Source of the DNA: JBGOTP01 sp963717075
GTDB lineage: Bacteria > Acidobacteriota > Vicinamibacteria > Vicinamibacterales > CAVVIG01
Length of the DNA stretch: 64,000 bases
Assembly (NCBI GenBank): GCA_963717075.1
Contig: CAVQVI010000026.1
Location: 1-64,000, forward strand
Direction of reading: 5' to 3'
Under the pieces are notes generated by a model that had not been told where the DNA came from, made no database searches, and saw only the letters and a list, made by a program, of their open reading frames with translations. Below are positions 18,060-26,735 of this stretch, one piece after another; position 1 is the first letter of the stretch, and every line of letters begins with the position of its first letter. The translations under genes were made by a program, and so were the position numbers.

Positions 18060-19448
18060 TTAGGATTGAGGAATCGCAGGATTGAAGGATTTCAAGAATC
18101 CAACTTCGCCGAGCAGGGGCTCCGCGCTCGAGATTCTCACATCAACCCACTCGTTGCGCGCACGGCGAGGCGGAATTCTCACCTTCAGATAGTTTCCAGT
18201 CACCACGAGTGATCCGTCTTCGATCGTCAGCGCTCGATGCACCTTCCCGACTTGGGAGTCGAGAAATCGTGCGGCCAGCCGTGCCGATATCTCTCGAACG
18301 CGGCGGCCGCGCTCTCGGACAGCGACGCCGGGTACCTTGCCCTTCATTCCAGAGGCGGCTGTTCCCGGCCGATCCGAGTAGGGAAACACATGGACGTGCG
18401 TCAACGGCGACGTCTCGAGATATGACGTCAACTGCTCGAAGTCATCGTCGGTTTCGCCTGGAAAGCCTACGATGATGTCCGAGCCGATGGACGCATCGGG
18501 CATTCGCCGTCGGATATCGTCGACGAGCGCCACGTACCGATCGATCGTGTACGGACGCCGCATGGCGGCAAGCACACGATCGCTCGCGTGTTGAAGAGGG
18601 AGGTGGAAGTGCGGGGCCACACAGCGGCTCGCCGCCACCAACCCGACGACGGCTGGCGTGCAGTCATTGGGCTCGAGCGAGCTGATACGAAAGCGCACGG
18701 GACCCGGCAGCGATAGATGTGCCAACGCGGTCAGGAGATCGGCCAGTGAGAGTCGCGAAGGCAGGTCGCTGCCGTAAGAGCCGAGATGTACGCCAGTCAC
18801 CGCGACTTCCTTGAAGCCTGCCGCAGCGACGCGTTCCACCTCTCGTACCACCGTCTCCAGGGGCACGCTTCTCGGTGCACCTCGCGTCGTCGGGATGATG
18901 CAGTAGGCGCAGGGCTCCGCACACCCCGTCTGGACGCGGAGCGTAAAGGCCGTGCGCCCAGCAACACCGGGCTCGATCGTCGCACCGCAACTGCCGTCAC
19001 CGTCACCGAAGCGATTGGCTGACATCAGGTCCGGCTCGAAGGCATCCGTGTGAACGGGAGCCTCGACAAGTTCAGCACGGACCAAGCTCACCGACGCGCC
19101 GGAGCCGCGCACGATACTGGCATCGCGAAGAATCGAGATGAGCCGCGGCTTGTCCTCATTCGGGACGACGCGGGCTACGTTCGGCAGGTGGCCCAACTCG
19201 CCGGGTGTCCGCGTGGCATAGCACCCCGTCACGACGATCCGGGCGCCAGGATTCTGACGCGCGATACGTCGAATGGTCTGGCGAGCGCCTTGGTCGGCTG
19301 TTGCGGTCACAGAGCAGCTGTTGACGAGCACGAGGTCGGCCTGTTCGACAGGCGACGGTGTCGCGCCGCTGGCCAGCAATTCCTCTTCGAGACCGAGGGA
19401 GTCGGCCTGATTGACTCGGCAGCCGAAAGTGATGACCGAGTATCTCAT
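18060..19448 (-). CDS. mtaB: tRNA t6A37 methylthiotransferase
   Basis: Methylthiolates N6-threonylcarbamoyl-A37 of tRNA to ms2t6A. The 462-residue protein has the N-terminal UPF0004 cluster Cys residues C10, C45 and C76, then the radical SAM motif CAEPCAYC (C176, C180, C183), and a C-terminal TRAM domain after about residue 395. Between the first two domains lies an unusual insertion (about residues 115-165). Its first part, SLVRAELVEAPVHT, is encoded by 19049-19090, which resembles a dispersed repeat rather than family sequence. The last residues (FNPAIPQS) are also encoded by AT-rich low-complexity DNA. Seven bases separate it from purD upstream. Confidence 0.93.
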   Translation of the reverse strand: MRYSVITFGCRVNQADSLGLEEELLASGATPSPVEQADLVLVNSCSVTATADQGARQTIRRIARQNPGARIVVTGCYATRTPGELGHLPNVARVVPNEDKPRLISILRDASIVRGSGASVSLVRAELVEAPVHTDAFEPDLMSANRFGDGDGSCGATIEPGVAGRTAFTLRVQTGCAEPCAYCIIPTTRGAPRSVPLETVVREVERVAAAGFKEVAVTGVHLGSYGSDLPSRLSLADLLTALAHLSLPGPVRFRISSLEPNDCTPAVVGLVAASRCVAPHFHLPLQHASDRVLAAMRRPYTIDRYVALVDDIRRRMPDASIGSDIIVGFPGETDDDFEQLTSYLETSPLTHVHVFPYSDRPGTAASGMKGKVPGVAVRERGRRVREISARLAARFLDSQVGKVHRALTIEDGSLVVTGNYLKVRIPPRRARNEWVDVRISSAEPLLGEVGFLKSFNPAIPQS

Positions 19449-19455
19449 CTATGAT

Positions 19456-20796
19456 TTACGACTTGGTGATCGACGATGTCTCTGGAAATCCCACTTGAGA
19501 TCGTCCATCTCCAGCTCGTCGACCGTCGATGAGAGCCTTCTTACCGATATCCCTGCGATACTGCATGCCGTCGAAGGAAATCTTCGCGACGGCAGCGTAG
19601 GCGCGCTCGATGGCATCGGCGAACGTCGTTCCACGGCCGACCACCGTCAACACCCGTCCGCCTGCACTCACGAGTTGGCCGTCCCGATTCGCCGTACCGG
19701 CGTGGTAGACGGCCGCCCCTGTTTGCTCGGCCTCAGCCACGCCCTGAATCGGTCTTCCCGACTCTGCCGATTCTGGATATCCGTGCGATGCGATGACCAC
19801 ACCCACCAGTTTGTCGTGCGAGAGGCGAACGGTGGACTGGTGCAGCCGGCCCCTCGCGGCAGCCATCAGCACCGGGAGCAGCGGTTCGGCGATGAGCGGC
19901 AGAATGACTTGCGCTTCGGGATCGCCAAGCCGCACGTTGAACTCAATGACTTTGGGACCCGATGTTGTGAGCATCAACCCAACGTACAGGAATCCGCGGA
20001 ACGGGCAACCTTCCGCCGCCATTCCGGTGATCACGGGCTCGACAATGTCGCGAAGCACGCGCGCCTGCAGCGTCGCATCCACCAGCGGGCTCGGAGCGAA
20101 TGCACCCATGCCGCCAGTGTTCGGTCCTCGATCGTCGTCAAAAATGCGCTTGTGATCCTGAGCCGTCCCAATTGGCACCGCGTGAGTACCGTCGCTCACC
20201 ACGAAGAATGACACTTCCGGACCGGTAAGGCATTCTTCGATGACCAGTCGCGCGCCAGCGTCGCCGAAACGGCCCTCGCTCATGGCCGCGGTGACGGCTG
20301 CCTCAGCGTCAGTGCGATTGGCGGCAATGACGACACCCTTACCAGCGGCGAGCCCATCGGCCTTCAGCACGAGCGGGAATCCGAACTCGCCCGATCGCAC
20401 ACAGGCAAGCGCCTCATCCGCGTGATCGAAAACGCGAAAGCGGGCGGTCGGTACCGCGTGGCGGTCCATGAAGGCCTTGGCGAAGGCTTTGCTCGACTCG
20501 AGACGCGCGGCCGCGGCGGTAGGTCCAAAGACCAAATGATGGTCGGCGGAAAGACGGTCGACGACGCCCAAGCTGAGCGGTATCTCAGGTCCGACGACGG
20601 TGAAGTCGATCCGCTCCTGAACGGCGAGCGCTGCTAGTGCATCTGGCCTTGTCAGGTCCGCCTGAATCGTTCTGGCTACCGCGGCCAGACCTGGGTTGCC
20701 AGGCGCACAGACAAGCTCGGTGACACCAGGGTCGGTGGCCAGTCGCGCGGCCAGCGCGTGTTCGCGCGCGCCGCCTCCGATGACCATAACTCTCAT
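19456..20796 (-). CDS. purD: Phosphoribosylamine--glycine ligase (GAR synthetase)
   Basis: Second step of purine synthesis, joining glycine to phosphoribosylamine. The 446-residue ATP-grasp enzyme starts MRVMVIGGGAREHALA, has the ATP-grasp segment FPLVLKADGLAAGKGVV and the metal-binding EFNVRLGDPEAQ. The C-terminus runs about 20 residues past the usual end (DGRRAGDGRSQVGF...). It is separated from the main purine operon by rlmN and a membrane protein, and is read with mtaB. The divergent region to rpsU (20797-20949) must hold its promoter. Confidence 0.96.
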   Translation of the reverse strand: MRVMVIGGGAREHALAARLATDPGVTELVCAPGNPGLAAVARTIQADLTRPDALAALAVQERIDFTVVGPEIPLSLGVVDRLSADHHLVFGPTAAAARLESSKAFAKAFMDRHAVPTARFRVFDHADEALACVRSGEFGFPLVLKADGLAAGKGVVIAANRTDAEAAVTAAMSEGRFGDAGARLVIEECLTGPEVSFFVVSDGTHAVPIGTAQDHKRIFDDDRGPNTGGMGAFAPSPLVDATLQARVLRDIVEPVITGMAAEGCPFRGFLYVGLMLTTSGPKVIEFNVRLGDPEAQVILPLIAEPLLPVLMAAARGRLHQSTVRLSHDKLVGVVIASHGYPESAESGRPIQGVAEAEQTGAAVYHAGTANRDGQLVSAGGRVLTVVGRGTTFADAIERAYAAVAKISFDGMQYRRDIGKKALIDGRRAGDGRSQVGFPETSSITKS

Positions 20797-20949
20797 ATAT
20801 TCAGATATTTAGAAGCAACTGATCGGATTGCACGGTGCGCAGAAGCGAGGGGACTATTTCGTTGACCTTACCGGTGTTTCCCGCCTAGAATCCGCCTCTA
20901 CTTGTGATAGCCTAGCACGTTTGGTTATCTCAAAAAGGGGTTGATCTTC

Positions 20950-21147
20950 GTGGCTGAAGTCAAGATTCAGGAGGGCGAATCGATTGAGAGCGCACTCCGC
21001 CGTTTCAAGCGCAAAGTGCAGCAGGAAGACATCATCAAGGACATCAAGAAACATTCCTTCTATCTCAAACCTGGCGACAAGCGTCGGGCCAAGCAGGCAC
21101 TGGCGCGAAAGCGGAACCGAAAGAAGCTCCGGCGCGAGTTGGAGTAG
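20950..21147 (+). CDS. rpsU: 30S ribosomal protein S21
   Basis: A 65-residue basic protein beginning AEVKIQEGESIESALRRFKR and ending in a KRRAKQALARKRNRKKLRR tail, both typical of S21. GTG 20950 is chosen since the family starts at this residue and AAAGGGG lies about ten bases upstream as a ribosome-binding site. Followed 25 bases later by a zinc-ribbon gene. Confidence 0.95.
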   Translation: MAEVKIQEGESIESALRRFKRKVQQEDIIKDIKKHSFYLKPGDKRRAKQALARKRNRKKLRRELE

Positions 21148-21172
21148 ACCGACCCCGACGAGGTAGCGACCG

Positions 21173-21478
21173 ATGGAGTTCCAAGACCGAATTCTGAGGT
21201 GCGTGGACTGCGGCGCCGAATTTGTCTGGACAGTGGGAGAGCAGCAGTTCTTCGCTGACAAGAACTTCAAGAACGAGCCCAAGCGTTGCAAGGGCTGCAA
21301 AGGCAGACGGGCCAGTCGGCCAGCCGGCCCTGTCGCTCGCGAACGTGTGGAAACCGTGACCATGTGCTCGGCGTGCGGAAAAGAAACGACCGTCCCGTTC
21401 AAGCCGACACAAGGCCGCCCGGTCTTCTGCAAGGAATGTTTTCAGTCGCGTAAGTTCGCCGGAGCCGGCGGCGTCTAG
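21173..21478 (+). CDS. Double zinc-ribbon protein
   Basis: A 101-residue protein with two metal-binding knuckle pairs: CVDCGAEF with CKGCKGR, and CSACGKET with CKECFQSRKF. The N-terminal half matches the small probable zinc-ribbon domain (zf-trcl type), which carries FADKNFKNEPKRC; the second half is a CxxC-type ribbon with the VPFKPTQGRPVFCKECF pattern. Such proteins often sit with ribosomal genes and are presumed nucleic-acid or ribosome associated. That role is inference. Confidence 0.8.
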   Translation: MEFQDRILRCVDCGAEFVWTVGEQQFFADKNFKNEPKRCKGCKGRRASRPAGPVARERVETVTMCSACGKETTVPFKPTQGRPVFCKECFQSRKFAGAGGV

Positions 21479-21543
21479 CTCACCGGTACTCGCTTCGCGA
21501 GTGTGTTAAGCTCCCTCATGTCGCATTCTCTGGAGCCTTTTTC

Positions 21544-21897
21544 ATGCAGATCGAGGAACGTGCCATCGGCGATGTGAAGGTACTCGACGTGAAAGGTCGG
21601 GTGATCCTGGGCGAGGGTGATGAGCTACTGAGGGACAAGATCAACAGCCTCCTCAACCAGGGTTTCAAGAGAATCGTTCTGAACCTCGCGGAGGTGCCAT
21701 ATATCGACAGCGCAGGGCTCGGCGAAATCGTGCGCACATATACCACGGTGAGCCGGCAGGGCGGCAGCCTCAAGCTGCTCAACCTGACAAAGCGCATTGC
21801 CGACTTGCTGTCAATCACGAAACTCCTCACGGTGTTCGAAACATTTGATTCAGAGACCGAAGCTGTCCGGAGTTTCTCAGCATCGGCCAAGGTCTAG
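21544..21897 (+). CDS. STAS-domain anti-sigma-factor antagonist
   Basis: A 117-residue SpoIIAA-like protein. The phosphorylatable Ser lies in YIDSAGLGEIV near residue 58, the standard STAS site used by HPK/RsbW-type kinases. In this family the unphosphorylated form binds an anti-sigma kinase and frees a sigma factor. No partner kinase gene is beside it. It is 161 bases upstream of the glycosyltransferase run on the same strand, so it could share a transcript with it. The gap 21898-22058 shows no gene. Confidence 0.85.
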   Translation: MQIEERAIGDVKVLDVKGRVILGEGDELLRDKINSLLNQGFKRIVLNLAEVPYIDSAGLGEIVRTYTTVSRQGGSLKLLNLTKRIADLLSITKLLTVFETFDSETEAVRSFSASAKV

Positions 21898-22058
21898 CGG
21901 GTGGTCCGGCTAGGCCGCTAGTTCGACGCTCGCGCTGCATGTGGCGCGCAGCATCTCTCCGGAACTCTGCGATGTCTGGCGTCCCGGCAAGGACCGAGAC
22001 GTCGTGTCGGCCGAGCGCGTCCGCGTTCCTCGCCGCGCTCAAACCCTCCTGATCACAT

Positions 22059-23039
22059 ATGCCTGATTTCACCGTCCGTTCCGACTCGGTCAACGTCGAG
22101 CAGATCATGGAGCAGATCCGCTCTCGGATCCGTGAGAAGCGCGGCGTGGACTATACCGAGCAGCAGATCCACGACCTGGCCGCAGTGAAACTGGAGAAGT
22201 TCCTCGACGCGCGCGCTGTCCGATCCGACCTGCTCCAGCAGTTCCGGAAAATGCAGGCCGCACATGCGGCTGGGCCCGACGCTGCCCCAGAAGCCAGTGT
22301 CAAGCCTCCGCGCTCGAAGATTCGCTGGTTTCTGCGCGGCGTGCTGCGGCGTCTTCTCAGACCAGTGTCAAGAACGATCGTCGATCTCAACGATGCCGAT
22401 GCCCGGGCACGTGCCGACATGTACTACGAGCTCTTCCACAACCTCGTCGTCGAGCTCACGCGCACGAGCATCGAAGTGAAGAATCTCAAGATGCGCGTCG
22501 AGTCGCTGACCGGGAGACTCGAGTTCAACGAGCGCCGCGCCCGCGCCCTGGAGAGCGTGGTCGTCTACAAGCCTTCGAATGACGAACCGTTGGGCGAGCC
22601 GTCGTCCAGCCGTTTCCAGGGTGGAGAGCCCGGCAGGGGTTCACGCGGTTCGCAAGGTCTGCCCGGTTCACAGATCTCGACGACGCCAAGTCCGCAGGGT
22701 TCGTCGACGATCTCAGAGCCGCAGACGCTCGGGAATTCACCGTCGGGGGGAGCCGGACAGCAAAGCGAAGGGCCAGGCCAGCGAAGCCGGCGCCGGCGGC
22801 GGCGCCGAGGCCGCCGTGGAGGCAGCTCCGCGACGGTGCTCCTGGGTGCAGGATCCGGACCCATCGATCCTGCCTCCGGCCGGTCAGCAACCGATCAGGA
22901 AGCCGACGGGGTGAGGAACGCCGACCGCGCCACCGACTCGGAATCGGGGCAGGACAGACCGGCGACTCGAAACGACTCGTCACCGGACGCGGGTCGAGAG
23001 CACAATCTGTCCATCGACTCGGATCCAACCGAGCCGTGA
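22059..23039 (+). CDS. Basic/coiled-coil protein heading the glycosyltransferase run
   Basis: Not a recognised enzyme. The 326-residue product opens with a helical segment (VEQIMEQIRSRIREKR) of the type seen at the start of many proteins in polysaccharide clusters, followed by a charged coiled region (about 110-165). Residues 175-245 are rich in Gly, Ser, Pro and Gln, then an Arg run RSRRRRRRRGRRGG near 248-260 and a disordered acidic tail. No signal peptide or membrane span is evident. The stop overlaps the first glycosyltransferase as GTGA, so it is coupled to the run. A scaffold for the transferases is possible but unproved. Confidence 0.6.
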   Translation: MPDFTVRSDSVNVEQIMEQIRSRIREKRGVDYTEQQIHDLAAVKLEKFLDARAVRSDLLQQFRKMQAAHAAGPDAAPEASVKPPRSKIRWFLRGVLRRLLRPVSRTIVDLNDADARARADMYYELFHNLVVELTRTSIEVKNLKMRVESLTGRLEFNERRARALESVVVYKPSNDEPLGEPSSSRFQGGEPGRGSRGSQGLPGSQISTTPSPQGSSTISEPQTLGNSPSGGAGQQSEGPGQRSRRRRRRRGRRGGSSATVLLGAGSGPIDPASGRSATDQEADGVRNADRATDSESGQDRPATRNDSSPDAGREHNLSIDSDPTEP

Positions 23040-24463
23040 AACTCGCCGTCGTCGTACAACGCTACGGCCATGGCATCAATGGCGGGGCCGAGCTGCACGC
23101 GCGGTACATCGCGGAACATCTTGCCCGCCACGCCGACGTGGAGGTGCTCACCACGTGCGCGGCCGATTACGTCACTTGGAAGAACGAGCTTCCGCCGGGC
23201 CTCGATCGGATCAACGGCGTTGCGGTCCGGCGCTTTCGCGTCGCCCATCAGCGCAACCCACTCATTTTCGGCCAGCGCTCGCGACATGTCTTTCAAGAGC
23301 GCCACTCGGTCGCCAACGAGCTTGCGTGGCTGGACTCCGAGGGACCCGCGAGCCGAGCGCTCGTCCGCCACATCGCGCGGCACGAGCAGGAGTACGACTA
23401 CATCATCTTCTTCAGCTACCGGTACTACCACGCCTTTCACGGCGCACGCGCCGCTGCCTCCCGTGCGGTACTCGTCCCGACGGCTGAACGTGACGCGGCA
23501 GTTGGTCTTTCGATTTTCACACCGATCTTCCGCGGGGTCCGCGCGTTGATGTACAACTCGCCCGAAGAGCGGGCGATGATTCAGGCCGTGTCCGACAATC
23601 AGTCTGTACCGTCGGTGGTTGTCGGCGTTGGTTCCGAGGTGCCGCTGAACCCGCAACCCGCGCGATTCAGACAGAAGCACGCTATTCGAGGGCCCTTTGC
23701 CGTCTACGTGGGGCGGATCGACGAGAACAAGGGCTGCAAACAGCTGTTCGACTTCTTCAGCTCGTACCTTCGTCAGGACGCGGGGCAGTTGTCCCTGGTC
23801 CTCATTGGCAACTCGCTCCTGCCGATCCCGAACCATCCACGAATTCGCCACCTCGGGTTCCTGGATGACACCGACAAGTTCGACGCGATGGCCGCGGCAG
23901 ACCTGCTCGTCATGCCGTCGTATTTCGAGAGTCTGTCAATGGTCACGCTCGAAGCGTGGGGGCTCGGGCGCCCTGTCGTCGCCAACGCGAAGTGCGACGT
24001 ACTGAAGGGCCAGTGCATCCGCAGCAATGCCGGGTTGTACTACAGCGACGAGGCCGAGTTCATCGGAACATTGCGCGCCATCGAACAGCATCGCTGGATC
24101 AGTGGAGCGCTCGGGAGAAACGGGCGGCAGTTCTTCCGCGACCATTACGAATGGCCGATCATCGAGCGTAAGTACCTGGATATGCTCGAGCGACTCTCCA
24201 GGGAGACGACCACGCACACGATGGCACCCCTGCCCGGCTGGTGGTCACGACGATCGCAGAACTGCCTGCCGGGCGAGGAGATTCTCGCGTCGACTCCGTC
24301 CGGCCCCTCAGTCAGTATCGAACGAACGGCGCCGGTTCGGAGCGAGCCTTCGCGCATCCGCGCTCCACAGCCAGCGCCGGCGGATCGCCCTCGCCCGCCC
24401 GTTCACGATCGCCGCCGGCCATATCACCGGCCCGGCGGCTCCTCGCGGCCAAGGAGCGCCTAG
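23036..24463 (+). CDS. GT4-type glycosyltransferase (A1)
   Basis: Retaining GT-B-fold sugar transferase, cytoplasmic or membrane-associated. It starts KLAVVVQRYGHGINGGAE (nucleotide-sugar-acceptor loop region), has GRIDENKGC in the C-terminal domain, and the E-x7-E motif in YFESLSMVTLEAW. Core length about 395 residues, followed by a 75-residue low-complexity Pro/Arg/Ser tail absent from its paralogue at 26732-28033. GTG start overlaps the upstream stop. The shared segments TTCAxDYVTWKNE, RHEQEYD and GRID..KGC show that it and the last gene of the run are duplicates. Donor and acceptor are unknown. Confidence 0.85.
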   Translation: MKLAVVVQRYGHGINGGAELHARYIAEHLARHADVEVLTTCAADYVTWKNELPPGLDRINGVAVRRFRVAHQRNPLIFGQRSRHVFQERHSVANELAWLDSEGPASRALVRHIARHEQEYDYIIFFSYRYYHAFHGARAAASRAVLVPTAERDAAVGLSIFTPIFRGVRALMYNSPEERAMIQAVSDNQSVPSVVVGVGSEVPLNPQPARFRQKHAIRGPFAVYVGRIDENKGCKQLFDFFSSYLRQDAGQLSLVLIGNSLLPIPNHPRIRHLGFLDDTDKFDAMAAADLLVMPSYFESLSMVTLEAWGLGRPVVANAKCDVLKGQCIRSNAGLYYSDEAEFIGTLRAIEQHRWISGALGRNGRQFFRDHYEWPIIERKYLDMLERLSRETTTHTMAPLPGWWSRRSQNCLPGEEILASTPSGPSVSIERTAPVRSEPSRIRAPQPAPADRPRPPVHDRRRPYHRPGGSSRPRSA

Positions 24464-25662
24464 TGGCCGCGCGCCCGCCCGCCGTTCATCAGGTTCTCGC
24501 CACCCTCGGCTACGGCGATGCGATCGGGCATGAAGTGCTGGGCATCCAGCGTGTTCTGCGCGCGTCAGGCTACGAGTCGGAGATCTTCGTCGAGACGGCC
24601 GATCGCACGCTGGAGCCGCAGACCCGCGATTACCGCGAGCTCATCGACGCGAGTCACCCCGACAACCTGGTGCTGCATCACTTCTCGATCGGCTCCAAGG
24701 CCTCGCGAACGGCGTTTGCGCTGCCCGATCGCATGGCGCTTATCTACCACAACATTACGCCGCCCGAGTACTTTGCCGGCATCCATCGCACACTGGCCCG
24801 GCAGTGTTTCAGAGGGCGGCGCGAGATTCGAGCGTACATCGATCGATGCGATCTCGCGATGGGCGATTCCGAATTCAACCGACACGATCTCGAGAGCCTT
24901 GGATTTTCGCGTACGGCCGTGCTGCCCGTGGTGCCTGGCTTCGAGCACCTGGAACATGCGCCCAACGATTTCGTCGCGGCTCAGTACGACGACGACTGGA
25001 CCAACATCCTGTTCGTGGGTCGCGTCATCAGCAACAAGAAGATCGAAGATGTGATCCGCTTTTTTCACGCGTACCACACCGTGTTCAATCCCCGCTCACG
25101 ACTGCTCATCGTCGGCGCCTTCAGCATGTTCGAGCGCTATCTCGCCGCGCTCTTTCATTTGATTGAGGATCTGCGACTCTCGCACGTGCACTTTTCCGGG
25201 CACGTCTCGGACGAGGAACTGGTCGCGTACTACGATATCGCCGACTTGTTCCTCTGCGCGAGCGAACACGAAGGCTTCTGTGTTCCGATCGTCGAGGCCT
25301 TCTACACGGAGGTGCCGGTGCTCGCATACGCCGCAACAGCGGTGCCGGCAACGATGGATGGCGCCGGTGTGCTCTACGACGTCAAGGACCCCATCCTCGT
25401 CGCCGGTCTGATGGACGCGATTGTGTCGAGCGGCGATCTTCAAGACGCGATCGTGGACGGCCAGACCGCCGCGCTTCGGCGACTTCAAGCGAAGGACTTC
25501 GCAGGAACACTGCTCGGACTCGTCGATCGCATTCTGACCGCGCCCCGCGCGGCACCTCCCAGGATCGTCCGCGACTTCTGGCAGCAGTTCGATGCGGCCG
25601 AGGCACTCGAGGAGGTTCGGCTCGATCGGCCGTCCGCCTACAAAGCGCTGCCATGGTCGTGA
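24463..25662 (+). CDS. GT4-type glycosyltransferase (B1)
   Basis: A 399-residue GT-B-fold glycosyltransferase. Markers are LIYHNITPPEYF in the N-terminal domain, FVGRVISNKKIEDVIR at the start of the C-terminal domain and the E-x7-E motif SEHEGFCVPIVEAF. Start taken at GTG 24463, overlapping the A1 stop as TAGTG; the frame is open further upstream, but that part lies over the A1 tail, is low-complexity, and is not family-like. It is the closer relative of the next gene (B2). Part of a translationally coupled run likely building a surface or exopolysaccharide. Confidence 0.83.
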   Translation: MAARPPAVHQVLATLGYGDAIGHEVLGIQRVLRASGYESEIFVETADRTLEPQTRDYRELIDASHPDNLVLHHFSIGSKASRTAFALPDRMALIYHNITPPEYFAGIHRTLARQCFRGRREIRAYIDRCDLAMGDSEFNRHDLESLGFSRTAVLPVVPGFEHLEHAPNDFVAAQYDDDWTNILFVGRVISNKKIEDVIRFFHAYHTVFNPRSRLLIVGAFSMFERYLAALFHLIEDLRLSHVHFSGHVSDEELVAYYDIADLFLCASEHEGFCVPIVEAFYTEVPVLAYAATAVPATMDGAGVLYDVKDPILVAGLMDAIVSSGDLQDAIVDGQTAALRRLQAKDFAGTLLGLVDRILTAPRAAPPRIVRDFWQQFDAAEALEEVRLDRPSAYKALPWS

Positions 25663-26735
25663 ATCAGTGGGTTCCCGCCGCTCATCGAGGCGACGCCCTC
25701 GGCGACAGCGCGCGCCAGATGCGCGCCTGGCTTCGCGCATCCGGGCACGACGGGGAGATCTACGCGCTGACCATCGACGACGAGCTTCAGGGCGATGTGC
25801 GACGCTTCGATGATCCGGCGGCCCGCCTCGGCGACCTGACCGTTCTTCACTTTGCGCTACCGTCGCCGATGACGGCCGCGTTTCGGGCACTCTCCGGCAG
25901 GCGTGTGCTTTACTATCACAACGTCACGCCGGCCCATTTCTTCGCACCATACGACGCGGGGCTCTTTCGTCTGGCTCTGCTGGCCAGACGCGAGCTGGCC
26001 ACGCTGCCGGGCCATGTGGATCTCGCCCTCGGCGTCTCGGAGTTCAATCGCCAGGAGCTCGTCTCTCTCGGCTTCGAATCGACGGGCGTTCTTTCCCTTC
26101 CCCTCGATCTGTCTCGAATCACACGGCCGTCCAGGCGCCCGGCGCTCGACAGGATTCTCGACGACGACTTCGTCAACTTTCTCTTTGTCGGGCGAATCGC
26201 GCCGAACAAGAAGATCGAGGACCACATTCGCCTGGCAGAGCACTACAAGCGCTACATCGACGCGTACTACCGTTTCATCTTCGTCGGCCGCTGCGACGCC
26301 GTGCCTCGGTACTACGCAACCATCCGCGCCCTGATGACCGATTACAGGTTTCTCAACGAACGATTTATTTTCACCGGCCCGGTGCCGGATGAGGATCTCG
26401 CCGTCTACTATCGCCATGCGGCTGTGTACATCTCCTTGAGCGAGCACGAAGGCTTCTGCGCGCCCCTGCTCGAGGCGATGGCCACCGACGTCCCCATCCT
26501 CGCGTACGGTGCGGCCGCCGTCCCCGAAACGCTGGGCGGCGCCGGCGTGCAGTTCACACCCAAGGATCTGGAGTACGCTGCGGAGCTTGCAGGGGCCCTC
26601 GCATTCGACGACGACCTGCGACGCCGCGTTCTCGAAGGTCAGCGCGCGCGCCTGGCCGACTTCGGCGACGCGAGGCTCAGCCGGGAAATGAACGCCATGC
26701 TTGCCTACTCTGGGGGATCCTTCTCCGCATCATGA
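25653..26735 (+). CDS. GT4-type glycosyltransferase (B2)
   Basis: A 360-residue paralogue of the preceding gene: LYYHNVTPAHFF, FVGRIAPNKKIEDHIR and SEHEGFCAPLLEAM correspond one for one to the B1 motifs. The start ATG overlaps the B1 stop by ten bases. Its shorter N-terminus begins directly at a VNQWVPAAHRGDALGD segment equivalent to B1 VHQVLATLGYGDAIG. Specificity unknown. Confidence 0.83.
   Translation: MVVNQWVPAAHRGDALGDSARQMRAWLRASGHDGEIYALTIDDELQGDVRRFDDPAARLGDLTVLHFALPSPMTAAFRALSGRRVLYYHNVTPAHFFAPYDAGLFRLALLARRELATLPGHVDLALGVSEFNRQELVSLGFESTGVLSLPLDLSRITRPSRRPALDRILDDDFVNFLFVGRIAPNKKIEDHIRLAEHYKRYIDAYYRFIFVGRCDAVPRYYATIRALMTDYRFLNERFIFTGPVPDEDLAVYYRHAAVYISLSEHEGFCAPLLEAMATDVPILAYGAAAVPETLGGAGVQFTPKDLEYAAELAGALAFDDDLRRRVLEGQRARLADFGDARLSREMNAMLAYSGGSFSAS

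Noticed and set aside
24241..24463. Earlier start for the second glycosyltransferase
   Set aside because: The upstream frame runs over the low-complexity tail of the preceding transferase and has no GT-fold features; GTG 24463 overlaps the upstream stop, as in the rest of the run.
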